Source of the DNA: Trileptium ribeirensis
Taxonomy: Eukaryota > Nematoda > Enoplea > Enoplida > Thoracostomopsidae
Direction of reading: 5' to 3'
DNA length: 64,000 nt
NCBI GenBank assembly: GCA_030248225.1
Contig: JASANE010018609.1
Location: 46,403 to 110,402, forward strand
A program made the position numbers and the translations under genes. The notes under the pieces are model-generated. The model had not been told where the DNA came from and ran no database searches. It was given only the letters and a program-made list of their open reading frames with translations. Shown here one piece after another: positions 34,799-46,293 of this stretch (positions are counted from its first letter, which is position 1; each line of letters begins with the position of its first letter).

Positions 34799-35829
34799 CA
34801 CCTTTATAGCGAAAAGAAAAACTGGTCAAACCCTATCTATACGTACGCCGACTACATACAGTATATATACCGCCGTTTCTGTTTACAAAATTTCAGCTCT
34901 GGCACCGAAAAACACGTGATCGATTACTGGCAAAATTTATGCAATTAAAAATAAAATCGACTACAAAATTTAACGGAGCCAGAAAAACGTCATGCCTTTT
35001 TTAGAAAAATAGACAATTTCAGCTGTATATATTTTCGATAAAGGCTATTCGGTGTATATATAACGAAAAACACTACATATTGAAACAACGGATACATCCG
35101 ATTATAAAAAGCTATTTGCTCTAAATATGTAAACAGAAATATGGCAATATATACATACAGCGACAACAGCTTACGGCTGCTGGCTACGGACCATGATCTG
35201 TGTTCCCGCATACAGCGGTGGCAGTTGGGACCACCGCTCATTGCGATTCTACCATGAATGGAGACATTTATATCGTTGTTGGTCACCGACAGATCCATTT
35301 AAGCCATGCTTGGGTACTTTATTCCTGTGGTTTGTCACCCACAACATCATTCAATCAGGTCTTAAGGCTCTTGAGACCAGCCCTCGGTATCCTTTTGCCA
35401 CCGAAACATTCCAATTGCATTTTATACAGACTCATTATGCTGGGCTACTTAGGGGTCACCAGCGTATTCCATTGACAACAATGAACCCTGGTTGTCAGAC
35501 AGAGGACGCATATAGCCTCCTCTCCTGGGCACCGAAGTACCGCTTTCAGAATTGTTTCAAAAATCAAAAATTGGGCTTCATCGCAAAGCCGGAGTGTCGG
35601 AAAATTTTTTATCGGCACACCATGATACGTCAAGTCGGACACTCTGAAACTACTATCAAGAACCACTGTAAGAGGTTCATTTCATCAAAATCACCGTAGC
35701 TGTTGCAGCCGCTAAATTTGACCTATATACTTATTCAGCTTCTTTCAGTGTAAATCAATGGTGATCTGGTCCAGCCCATTTAAGTCAAGAATGTATACTA
35801 TTTACTTTTACAACTCAATCTATGTAATA
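34799..35829. other. Intergenic; one 168-codon frame of unknown meaning
   Basis: The plus-strand frame at 35193-35699 (168 codons) is long for the local composition but rich in H, C and W and matches no family I know. A frame on the other strand overlaps it. I do not call it a gene. Confidence 0.4.
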
Positions 35830-35973
35830 GTTGTAGCACAGCTGTCGTGCGTTAAGTGATTTGTACGCACGGTTGTGACGAGTTCAGACGAGTGCGTCAG
35901 CACGAGTTTGAACGAGTTAAACAACACAACCGTGCGTACAAATCACTTGACGCACGCCTGGCTGTGCTACAAC
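35830..35973. repeat. Foldback with about 48-bp inverted arms
   Basis: Arms 35830-35877 and 35925-35973 are reverse complements except for a few bases near CAGCTGTC/CAGCCAGGC, around a 47-nt loop. RNA from it would form one long hairpin. Just downstream (36002-36029) CCGTGCGTTAAGTCAA and TTGACGCACGG form a second palindrome from the same words. It could be a small foldback transposon or a hairpin-RNA source. Confidence 0.85.
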
Positions 35974-38475
35974 TGACTTGTAACACAGCTAATTTAGCTA
36001 ACCGTGCGTTAAGTCAATTTGACGCACGGCCTTAACTATATAAGCTGCGTTACAAATATAATTAAAAGACAAGAACAACACACAGGACTAAGCTGTTTTC
36101 GTCTGTGTGTGAACAAAGCCGACATACTTCACATCAAATAACATCGTCCAGCAACACACACATTTTGTTTGTTGTTTGAAAGTCTAGTCAATTGTAGTTA
36201 TTGTCCTCAACACCCAACATCCTTTTGTCCATTTCGATAAAACCCCAGTCAGAAAACACACAATTTCAAAATCAATATATTGCAGAAGCTGCAATAATAC
36301 AGCTTATACATTAGCTGTCGATACAAAACTTATTGCAATCACAACACTTACTGCAACAACGTTCAAAATTACAAACAACATTTAGTAGTATCTACAATCA
36401 TCGGCCTCCCAGAAATATGTCTTGGGGACCGCCATATAAGACACCGCCCACAGAAACATGGCCAGTTGCTCAATAATGAATTACATTTAGAAATATGGCT
36501 GCTATTGTTCATTAGCCATATTATATAGAGATTATATACTATATATAAACTAATAACCTAACCAGCACTTACATAACCCTACAACAGTTGCACGACGTAC
36601 CATCTTCCGTCGCCAAAGAATGGTTCGATCGAATTGTGCCCCAGAATTTTTCCGCGTTTGCCCACCATTGCGTACTATTGCAACTACTACTGTTGCGTAC
36701 GACTGCAACAACCACATTATTCTAAAGTGACATACTTGACGCTTTTAGTTGACAACGAATAACTGCATAGGTGCTTATATATTTATGTCACAAAATAAAT
36801 ACATATATTATTATATTTAACAAAATAAATAATATATTGTTAGCTTGAAAACATCCGAGCTGGAGCGTATTAAACATCCAAACTATATAATTAAGCGATC
36901 GAAATTCGATCAATAGCTTCAGGAGAAGCACAAGTGTATGTACCGTCTCAAATCAAACGCCTAATCCTTGATCACTCACTAAAACTATGCCGGGCGTCAC
37001 TCATACAAACAATAGCCGCCATTCCGGCCATACGAAAGCTAAACATGAAACAAAACCGAACCGATCATCATCATCATCATCATCATCAAAGCGTTGTTCC
37101 AATTTCGATTCGAATGTAGTCCGACTATATAGACAGATGAACACATATCGCATTCAAAACCCGATCAGTGACAGTGGCTAATCATGCAAAAAACATACCA
37201 GCGCTAAATCTAATCGAAAATAATGTTTTGAAAAGCTGGAAATCGTTGGTTGAGGTAACTTATTTTATTGAAAAAATACGTTTCTATAATCTGGTCTCTC
37301 TATTCGCTGAAAATTTTTGTGTTTCAGGGAAAATTTTAGAAATCTAGTCAAAAACGCTTCTGGATAAAGGCTAAGACGATTTTTAGGCAAATTTGTAAAT
37401 TTTTCAGCCATGAGTGAATTTTGGTATATTTTTTAAGTTAAATGGGGTGTTTTTACCGAAGGCACTAATTTTTTTTTGCCAAGCAGCACTTGATAATGCC
37501 AACGGGCTCCAATCCAAATCCCCAGTTTGAAGAGCCCAGCCGATTTATATAAAAACTGAGCCTTGCGCATTTTTAAGCCGAGACTTGGGGCAACGAAAAC
37601 TGAAACGGAGAGCAGTTTACAAGTGAGTGAGTGACTATTATATAAAATCGCTGTTGTGTGAGTGTCTAGCAATGTTAAACTAAAAGGCAGGGCCACCCGC
37701 AAGAACGCTGCGTCCGATGTAATTCCGAGCTTATAGTTACAGACGCATTTGAAAGGATCCCCTTATCGTTTTAGCAATATCTGAAAAGTCTGAAATCGCA
37801 AATAAACGAATAATATAAGACAGTGGATTGATATTAATGCACCCAGGAGGGGTCCTAGGCAGGAGCGTAGCAAACTGCTCAGAAGTGAGAGGGGACGCAA
37901 GGCCAAAATAATTGCGGGCCAAATATGAGTGACCACCGCCTCGGAACACCTGATCCAAGGAGTAAACTGCCGTTCCAAAAAAACACAGATCACAGAGACG
38001 ATTCAATTAATAACCTCAGCATCCTGGAAATTCTTTATAATCGCCAATGTATCAAAATACATTATCAGATTGAAAACCACAAAATCATGCATGGTCCGTG
38101 GGCACGTGGAACCAATCTGGAACCAAAATTTGTTTCTTTGCTTCGTTGCACTTCTAATAAAAATAATGTTTTTGGTGTTTTTTCACTGTGTTCTTATATG
38201 TAGTTTTTCACCAAATTAAACTAAAACATACATGTCTATACATAACACATACACATATTTATTACAACACGTATTTCTATTTTTTATATATTTAGATACA
38301 TATATATCTGAAATACCAAACAAACGTATAACAACAGCAAACTATTATTATTGCACTAACCAAGAGCGATATTGAATTTTGTCATATGTCAGACACAAAA
38401 TAACAACCAATAAATAAATCATGCAAAATATTATCAATTTCTAAATCATGCGGGAAAACGAACCCACCACGAAAC
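35974..38475. other. Intergenic; one (CAT)n microsatellite
   Basis: No gene recognised. A run of about nine ATC triplets lies at 37064-37087. Confidence 0.6.
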
Positions 38476-39500
38476 TAGAGGTGAGATTTTAAGCCCGTAG
38501 CCCGGGCCTACTTTATTGGCCAACGGGCCGGGCCGGGCCGGGCTTAAATTTTTTCGAAACGGGAAGGGGCGGGGCCGGGCCTACTTTTTCAGAAAAAGCC
38601 CGTTTAGGCCCGGCCCGTTTAGGCCCGTTGGAAAACACTTGCTTATGGTTTATGGTTTGTGTATCGTTGTTTTGACTTGCTAAAAAATTTAATTTTAACT
38701 ATTTTTCGCTGTCATTATGTGCTTGAAACAGTTTTAAATGCTCAATTTTTGTCGCATAACTTGTTACGTTATTTGATGTCATATATTGCATATCATGGAA
38801 TTTACTAAATTGGCTATGGTGGCTCGAAAAGTCATCCCAGTGCCAGCCTCGAGTGCCCAGTGAGCGGAGCTTTAGTGTGGTGGACCGAGTTGTTGAAAAG
38901 CGGCGAACGAGCTTGCACCCTTCAACGGTTGACGATTCTTTGGTGGTGAATAGTTTTCTCAAATGCAGTGCCAAACATATGTATATAGCTATATTGCTTG
39001 CTACTGTGAATAAATACTGGTGATTTTGCACTAATTTAGAGTGAATCGGTTTCAAAAGCACCAATATACGAATTCTAATTGGTTATGAGTAGTTGAAACT
39101 GTCACGAGTAGAGGGTACCATTTTATAAATTTGGAGAACCTCAGGGACCCCACCTTTGATACACTCCGTCATTTGATTTCAGTCCTCAACATCGAATGCA
39201 AATTGAAAGTGTCATATAAACAGTTTATTTAAATTAAAACTATGTGTTTTTGATTAAATTAAAAAAAATGGAAAACGGGCCTAAACGGGCCGGGCCAACC
39301 TTATTGGCTAACGGGCCGGGCCGGGCCTGCTTCAGTGTTTAACGGGCCGGGCCTGCTTCAGTGTTTAACGGGCCGGGCCTGCTTCAGTGTTTAACGGGCC
39401 GGGCCTAAATTTTTTCGACACGGGCCGGGCCGGGCCTAACTTTCTCGTCAACGGGCCGGGCCGGGCCGGGCCTGAAAATCCAGGCCCGTTCTCACCTCTA
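38476..39500. mobile_element. 1025-bp hAT element with GGGCCGGGCC subterminal repeats
   Basis: Ends TAGAGGTGAGA and (reversed) TAGAGGTGAGAA, flanked by a perfect 8-bp duplication CACGAAAC (38468-38475 and 39501-39508). Both ends carry arrays of AACGGGCCGGGCC words in opposite orientation, with the longer array at the right, where a CTGCTTCAGTGTTTAACGGG unit is repeated about three times. Such subterminal arrays bind transposase in known hATs. The AT-rich middle holds a 121-codon minus-strand frame (38699-39064) without recognisable transposase motifs, so the element is probably non-autonomous. Confidence 0.92.
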
Positions 39501-39508
39501 CACGAAAC

Positions 39509-42500
39509 TGATCACATTAGACACGGCGTATATATAAATAAATACAGACTTTATATAACTAATCACAGTACGAAACTGTGTATAATTGATCACATTATGA
39601 AATCGCGTACATATATATACATATACGTATTATCATAGCTGTCCAATGCCTATTAGTTCAGGGCGGCGAGGATAGACGGTTCGGCGGCCGAGCGAGGTCC
39701 ACGAGGGGAGAGACCCTCAAAATTTTTCTCAATTTTTACCAATTTCTGCCAAATTTTTTAACGGGGTGCTGAATCTTCAGGCGGCGCAATTTCGACTCCG
39801 CGTAGATTCTCACACGCGCGTTTGCTACTTACTTCCGCTGTCGGAGTTTTGCCGGTTAAATACAATGAAACCATTCAACCTCTCCTGGTACTCCACGATA
39901 GTCACTCGGGTTATTATGTTGTCTGCAGGGCGTCAGATTTTGTGCATATGTCTTCGGCGGTCTCGCTCTGCCTCGACTACGAGGTGTGGGTCTTCTACAC
40001 GAGGAGACCACCTCGTTGCATCACTAGATGTGGCCCGCTAATGATAGTCGCCGTGTCCAGATTGAGTCGGGCCGTCGGTGTACGTCCGCATAGAGGTCCA
40101 CGTTTCTGCCGTGCTCCAACCTACGCCACATTCAGAGTTGTTGATCTGAGAACCCTGGTACATTGCCCAATTAACTCTCTTGAACGACTCTTCTGCAAGG
40201 CTGTAGCTTTCTGAGATGCATAGAAGTATAGTCTCAACAACTGCTGCTCTAACCAAATACATACGTCTATGCATTCTGTATGTATACAGGAACCGTCTAT
40301 TTACACCGGATCCGGAACCTGGTCTTCGAAATTTATATAATATAGTAAAACACATGAAGGAAGAAATTAAGGTATAATGGATTTAAAATAGATTAAAAAT
40401 AACTTTTACATTAACCTTAATGTAGTGCGATGGCATTATTGCCTTTCTGAAACTTTAAAGAGACTGAGGAAGCTAAATTAATCGATTAACTCAAAACCGT
40501 TTCAACAATAGTTACGTAGTTTTTCCATCTGACCCTCGTAATGATGTTTATTTATTGAACTATATGTCGGTTTTTGGACACCCAGAGCAAAATAGCCTTT
40601 CACCATACACCCTTGAGTATACTGCGTCAAATTGAATGTGCTTACAACGCATGGAGCGCAGAATAAACACTTTCGCTCTGTTTCCCAGTCGCCCCCCTTT
40701 ACTACTCATACGTTTGTTATATGTTGTTCTATAGGAAACTTGAAATTATTGGTTTATATGGTTCTGAGAGAAAATAAAAGAAAGTAATTTTCTGATCAGT
40801 AGTAAGAGACATTGTTTAGGCTAGTATTGGACAAACAATGCCAGTCAGTTAGATGATATTAATGATAACTTTCTAATCAGAATGCTATAAATGAGACAAA
40901 TTGTGATGCTGCTCGCACAGTTTCAATAATTACAATTCATTGCCAAGAAAGCAGTTTCTGGTTACGTTGCAGATAACGTTAATTAACTTTAATGTAGCCT
41001 TATTTACAAATTTATGCTAGCCTAGCTTACGCTAAGTACTTCTACATAATCTGTTAACGAGTTGGAAGGTTTAATTCGAACATACCCCGCAGATTTCTGA
41101 ATGAGTAAAATAGCTGCTACAAACATCGACCTGGTACTATTTTAGCAAACTCCTGCAGGTGTAGATGAAAAATTCCTACTGAAATTATGTGCCCTACATA
41201 CGTTTCACCCGGCAAATTGCTTGGTTAATCTTTCCTTTTGCCTGGTTGTATTGGAGCTTGACCACTGTACATAATTACATATGTTTGGACCACAGATGAA
41301 GCAAAAATGTAGGAAATTTCAAACAAAATTTTTAAACCGGAATTCCGGTTCCGGTATGGTTTTTGCCGTTTGCCGGAACCGAAACACGATTTTCGCCAGA
41401 ACCGGAATTCCGGTTACTCCCTGATACACACATATTTTAAATAAATAATAAATAGTCAACAAACCACTATCAACCGTTTCTCGAAACGTCTCAATATCAT
41501 CGCAGTCATCCATGCTACTCTTGTCGACATCCAACACCGTCTTATTCGATATATATAAAATCGCAAATCTCGTAAATCTTACATTGTGTAAAAGAATTTC
41601 TATAATAATAACAATTAAAACTACATTATATGTGTCTAGCTTGGCCGGATCTGGTCAATCATCTTAAAATTTCGAAGTTTTATTTAAACACAAAAAATTG
41701 CACACTTTGCCATTCACTACTACTAGTAACACGTAAACGTGGGTGACGGAGGCATGGTGGTTAACAACGGCGTGAATAGGGCATACAGCTTGTGGAATTT
41801 CTAACATTTTTGGTAACAATAATAAGAGGAAGACACGAAAACGTCTAGTTATTTATACAGTAGAATGACAATACATCTATCAAGTTGTACCCATCAATGA
41901 AATTTAGTCCAAATTGGCCGAGTCATTCAAAAGTTATAACACACTTAATAATTTTTCACTCATTTTTAAGAGACTTTGCTTAATTTTAAGAGAATTTATA
42001 AAGGTAAGTAGATCACTCGTATACAGTCTTTCAGAAAACGTGAAGGTACATGTTATGTCAAAAAATGACCGAGATAGCACGAACGGTTGTCGAGATATGA
42101 TGAACTTAGGTTTCCCTAAGTCAATTTTAAGAGAATTTGCTTAATTTTTAAGGAAAGAGATGAAATACGTCAATCAGCTATATACAGCTGTTTAGAAAAC
42201 GTGAAAATACATTTTATGTAAAAAAATCGCCGAAACAGCACGAACGGTTGTCGAGATGCGGTGAAAAAGCTGAAAAAATGGCAAAAATCCCTAAGTTTGA
42301 GCAACATTTGCTTAATTTTGAGTACAAAGCAATTTTCGTAGAAAAAAGTGCTCAATGAAAGGGCACTCCGCAAGAGAATATGCAACACGAAGAAAAAAAA
42401 ATTTCTAAAATCGGCCCAGGCGTTCAACCTGCAGACCTGTCTGTGACAAACAAAAAAAAGTCACAGAGAAAATTGAAATTTTGCGTCTAGTATATTGATA

Positions 42501-42722
42501 TATATAAAGTTAAATGTACGCCTCCGGCTGCGACTCGCCACCTTCGGTGGCTCGTCTTGCCTCCGTCAACAAGCGTATTTTATGATGTATTAATGCTTCA
42601 AGACATAAACATTGTTCTTTTGATAAAGCACTTTTTGCACCAATTTCCTGTGTAACTTACACTAAACCTATTTTAGTAAACAGTATTTTAATTTATAATG
42701 AACACAATTTTATGTTATAATT
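39509..42722. other. Intergenic with local repeats
   Basis: No gene recognised. A 161-bp direct repeat (CACGAACGGTTGTCGAGAT at 42078 and 42239) spans about 41950-42310. The 41335-41430 segment is a dispersed repeat described separately. The frames at 39766-40214 have no known motif. Confidence 0.5.
41335..41430 (-). repeat. CCGGAATTCCGG-rich dispersed repeat, copy 1
   Basis: Reverse-complementing this segment gives AGGGAGTAACCGGAATTCC and onward a close match to 45815-45905. It contains the palindrome ACCGGAATTCCGGT twice. The type is unknown; it is probably a small transposon relic. Confidence 0.65.
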
Positions 42723-43091
42723 CTGGCCTGCCCACAGTGGGGGCGAGGGTGGGGGACCCCCGCTTTCCAAAACGCCCCATGAGACTTCCAACATGTCCGT
42801 ACCCCTCACTCAGCCGAAACCCCCATGTTCAACAAAATCCAAACATTTTTTATGTCTGAAAATTTATGTTTTTTTGTTTGCAAATTGTTTTTAAACATTC
42901 ATTACCACTATTTATAACCCTAAAACATGGGTTTTTAGTTTAAAAATGTAGCAAAACTACATGAAAATGTGGGGATATTTAGAATTTTTAAGCCAAATAT
43001 ATTCTTGCTCACTTTGAAATTTCCCCGAGAATGAACATGGGGCCCCTCGAAGTTCGCCCACACACTTTTCGGAGGGCTGTGGTCGGGCCAG
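42723..43091. mobile_element. Small TIR element (369 bp)
   Basis: Ends CTGGCCTGCCCACAG and (reversed) CTGGCCCGACCACAG match at 13 of 15 positions, and the bordering sequence is G/C-rich at both ends around an AT-rich core. No clean target duplication was seen, so borders may be off by a few bases. Confidence 0.5.
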
Positions 43092-43640
43092 TAGTTAACA
43101 CTATTTTATTCAGAATAAAGTGAAAATTTCGGATATTTTAGGTATCTTGGGGATCACGATGATCGTCAAAGGAATTATAGTCCGAACCAAACTGCAAACG
43201 AGAAAACTGGTATTTGCAAAGCTTGCCAGTTAAGTCCAAACAACAGGGCCTAAATACACAATTTCGCTCGGAAAGTGGAAGTTTATGGCATCTGAAGTTG
43301 GTTATTTCAATTTAAAAATTTTCACGAGAATACGCAACGTACCAGGGTACCATGTACAAATCTATGTAATCCCTCAATTCTCAAGATATAAGGTAACAAC
43401 ATTTTGTCAAACTAGGATTCAAAACTACTTTGCAGATTTTCAAATATTTTCTGGTATAAACGAAGACATTTTAACACAAAGTGAGAGTAATTGTTTCAAC
43501 CGTTTAACGAATGTACTTTCTGTGATGTAATGCAACACAACTTAATGTATTAACTTAGTTTGTTCTGTAGCATACGATTGGCTGCGAATTGCAATTATTG
43601 AATAGCATTATGAGGAGCACTAAGGAACAGAGCATCGTCA

Positions 43641-43800
43641 TAGCTCAGTGGCTAACGAACGCAAAACTAACGCAAACGGCCCGAATCCAGCAACGGTTTG
43701 TTCGACAATACTCAAAATACCAATTCGTAATGATGGGTTAAAACCCATCAAAATAGGATCATTCGCGTGGTCAAAAACACGGTAGATCGTGTTGGGACAA
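43641..43800 (+). repeat. tRNA-derived SINE head or tRNA relic
   Basis: TAGCTCAGTGG (43641-43651) is a perfect RNA polymerase III A box, and GGCCCGAATCC (43678-43688) matches the B box at 9 of 11 positions. The cloverleaf is not convincing, so this is not a working tRNA. A perfect 8-bp hairpin (GATGGGTT/AACCCATC, about 43733-43750) follows. Confidence 0.45.
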
Positions 43801-45814
43801 CATGATTATACTTCACGCCGCGCGTGTGCACCACAGGTTTTTTCTTATTTATACTATTTTAAATTACAACCTGGAACACCAAAAGTCTATATCAGAAAAG
43901 TAAATAATCCAAAAATCAACTCAAAATTAAAAAAGCAAAAATCTGGGACTCTCTAAAGAGAAAATTTGGACGGGTTTTATCGTAACTAGGCTAAAATTAA
44001 ACATTCACAAATTTTGACTCGCATCTTTAGCTGTTCTAGTTGCGACCCTCACTATGGCGCAGACTGAGATTGAATATAATATCTCATAAAAACGTGATAA
44101 ATATTTCCCTAAATCAGTGTGGCTTAACTAAATACGGTACATTGTTTAGCTTCTTTGGTTGTGTGATCAAACGCCGCTATGCATCATATATTTTAAATAT
44201 TTTCAACGTTAGGGTGGATTCCTTGCTACCCAATACCCACCGGCCACCATGTGATGTTCAGCCATGAGGCTGAAGGGCAGCCAAAAACTCACAGGCAATA
44301 TGTTTTGCTGATCAAGTATTATGGGTTTCCAACAATTTGTAGTCCAAGATAAAATGAAGTGTTTTCGTCTCCTTGGTTTAAAGCATATCTAAATTGATAG
44401 CGCTAACCCAAATTATATAGATGGTCAATGAAAACATATCTCGAAACAGTGCCACTTCAGTATTCTCGAATATTGAAGTTTCGTCGTTCCTCACTTGTAA
44501 ACTTCTGCATCTGGTCACTAAATGTAATGTTAGGATATCCAGATTATCCCGACGTCCCGCATAATATCCTGACATAAGACCTTATCCGGATATCCTTGCC
44601 CATCGCTAGTAGGGACAGCTCTCTAAATTGAAGAAATATTTTGAGCATATCATGAGCTGAATTCGATGTTTTGACGTGGTCAGCATAGGTTATCACTTCC
44701 AAATAATATATTGAAAGCCACTGAGATACACAATACCTTGGTCGCATCAAAACAAACAAACTCACCCAAATTTTCTCAAAAACATCAAAAATAAACCTGA
44801 ATTACCATAGTCTTTGAGAAATTAGAAATTTGAAATGAAATTACTGTGAAAATATTAATTTCCATAAAAAGCAGTTCTATTCATACACGCTACGAATAGT
44901 TAATAGTCTCAAATCCAATGATGATGGATAACGGTCAGAGGTCCTTATGTTAATCACATGATGCCGAAACCTTCTTCAATAGCTTGTTCTGATCTGCTTC
45001 AAAATGTGATCAATTTACCTCTCGAACGGTAATCGAAGTATAAATCTTAGTTTATCTATCATCAGGTTTACACCTGAAATAATACCTACGATTCTACACA
45101 AAGCTAACTTGTTCTCTGGCACCGAGTTCTAATAATATATTCATCAATTCGTTTTTTTTGATACTAGACATGTTCTAGTTCAACAGTTGGCTCTGTTCTT
45201 TACCAAGTCGTTATCCGATTTATGAATTCTCATGAACTGACTGTTGGGTTAGGTAGTTCCCATTTTGAAAAAAACACGACCGCCCATGCGAATGAAAACT
45301 ATCGCCCCGTCACACATCTGCCGTCCTCCATTGTAATGGAGACAGTTATCCGGGAGGCCTTCCGCAGCTGCTCGAGTTATATGGGTGATATTGCTCTCAT
45401 TCTACACGGGAAGGCAAACGTATATATCGGCACATAATGAAATCTGTTGACATTATTTACACTGCAAGGGGGGGTCAAAATGGCTCTAGGTCAAAATGGG
45501 TACTGTTGGCCTGGTTTTGCAGAACATTTCATCATCTAAATAGTTGCACATCGAGAGACACTAAATACGCAATACGCGGGTACATCTGCTCAAGGATTAA
45601 AGCAATATAGCTGATATTCGGCTCAATTAATAAGCTGATCCTCAATATAGCTATGCGCGACTCTCTGAAACCAGTCGAGTTATCAGTGCATTTGGGCATG
45701 CTAATGTGAAGTAACTGCTTATGTCATTGTACTATAATTTCTGAAGTAGCCGAAAATTTTATTAATATTTTTGAAGAACTTATTCTCAATGGGATTAAAA
45801 TATGACTCTACTTG

Positions 45815-45905
45815 AGGGAGTAATTGAAATTCCTGTTCCGGCGAGAATCGTGTTCCCGTTGCAGCTCTCGCAAAAGGCAAAAACAATACCGCGGCCGGAA
45901 CACAT
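45815..45905 (+). repeat. CCGGAATTCCGG-rich dispersed repeat, copy 2
   Basis: Shares GGGAGTAA, CCGGCGAGAATCGTGTT, GCAAAAGGCAAAAACAATACC and CCGGAAC in the same order with the reversed 41335-41430 segment. The two copies lie 4.4 kb apart in opposite orientation. Confidence 0.65.
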
Positions 45906-46173
45906 GTATAAAGGTTTTTTATTTAAATATTTCCACATTTTTGCGCTAGTTGTGGCCAAAACATATATTTTTGTATGCACAGTCAGCAAGCTCCAACACA
46001 CTTTTACCACCTTAAGAAATTGTTGTGTAAAAGGTAAATAGGACATATATTCTCGGTCAGATGTTTCAATTTAACTCTGTCTGAATTGTTCATACTCAGC
46101 TGATGCTTGTAGCAGTTGTTTTACCATTTCGAGGAGCTACGAAGTATGTCTATATTGAGCCTGTTTAGCATGA

Positions 46174-46293
46174 TACTGGGCTCTCCAAATTGGGGGGGTG
46201 CGTGCCCCTGGCATTTTTCGGTTCCCCTGGTTCAGAACAGGTGCCCCCGGTTCATGCCCCTTGGCAAAATCTTTAGCGAATGGAGAGCCCAGT
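46174..46293. mobile_element. 120-bp MITE with perfect 13-bp TIRs
   Basis: ACTGGGCTCTCCA at the left and TGGAGAGCCCAGT at the right are perfect inverted repeats around a G/C-rich core (GGTTCCCCTGGTTC, GTGCCCCCGGTTC). No coding capacity; the target duplication is unclear (GAT on both sides at most). Confidence 0.7.

Noticed and set aside
35193..35699. 168-codon frame
   Set aside because: No motif is recognisable, frames of similar length lie on the other strand, and the composition is odd (many His, Cys, Trp).
38699..39064. 121-codon frame inside the 1-kb hAT element as a transposase
   Set aside because: No zinc finger, RNase H-like core or dimerisation motif of hAT transposases could be found.
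43641..43712. Functional tRNA gene
   Set aside because: A and B boxes are present, but the acceptor, anticodon and T stems do not pair convincingly and the B box has two changes.
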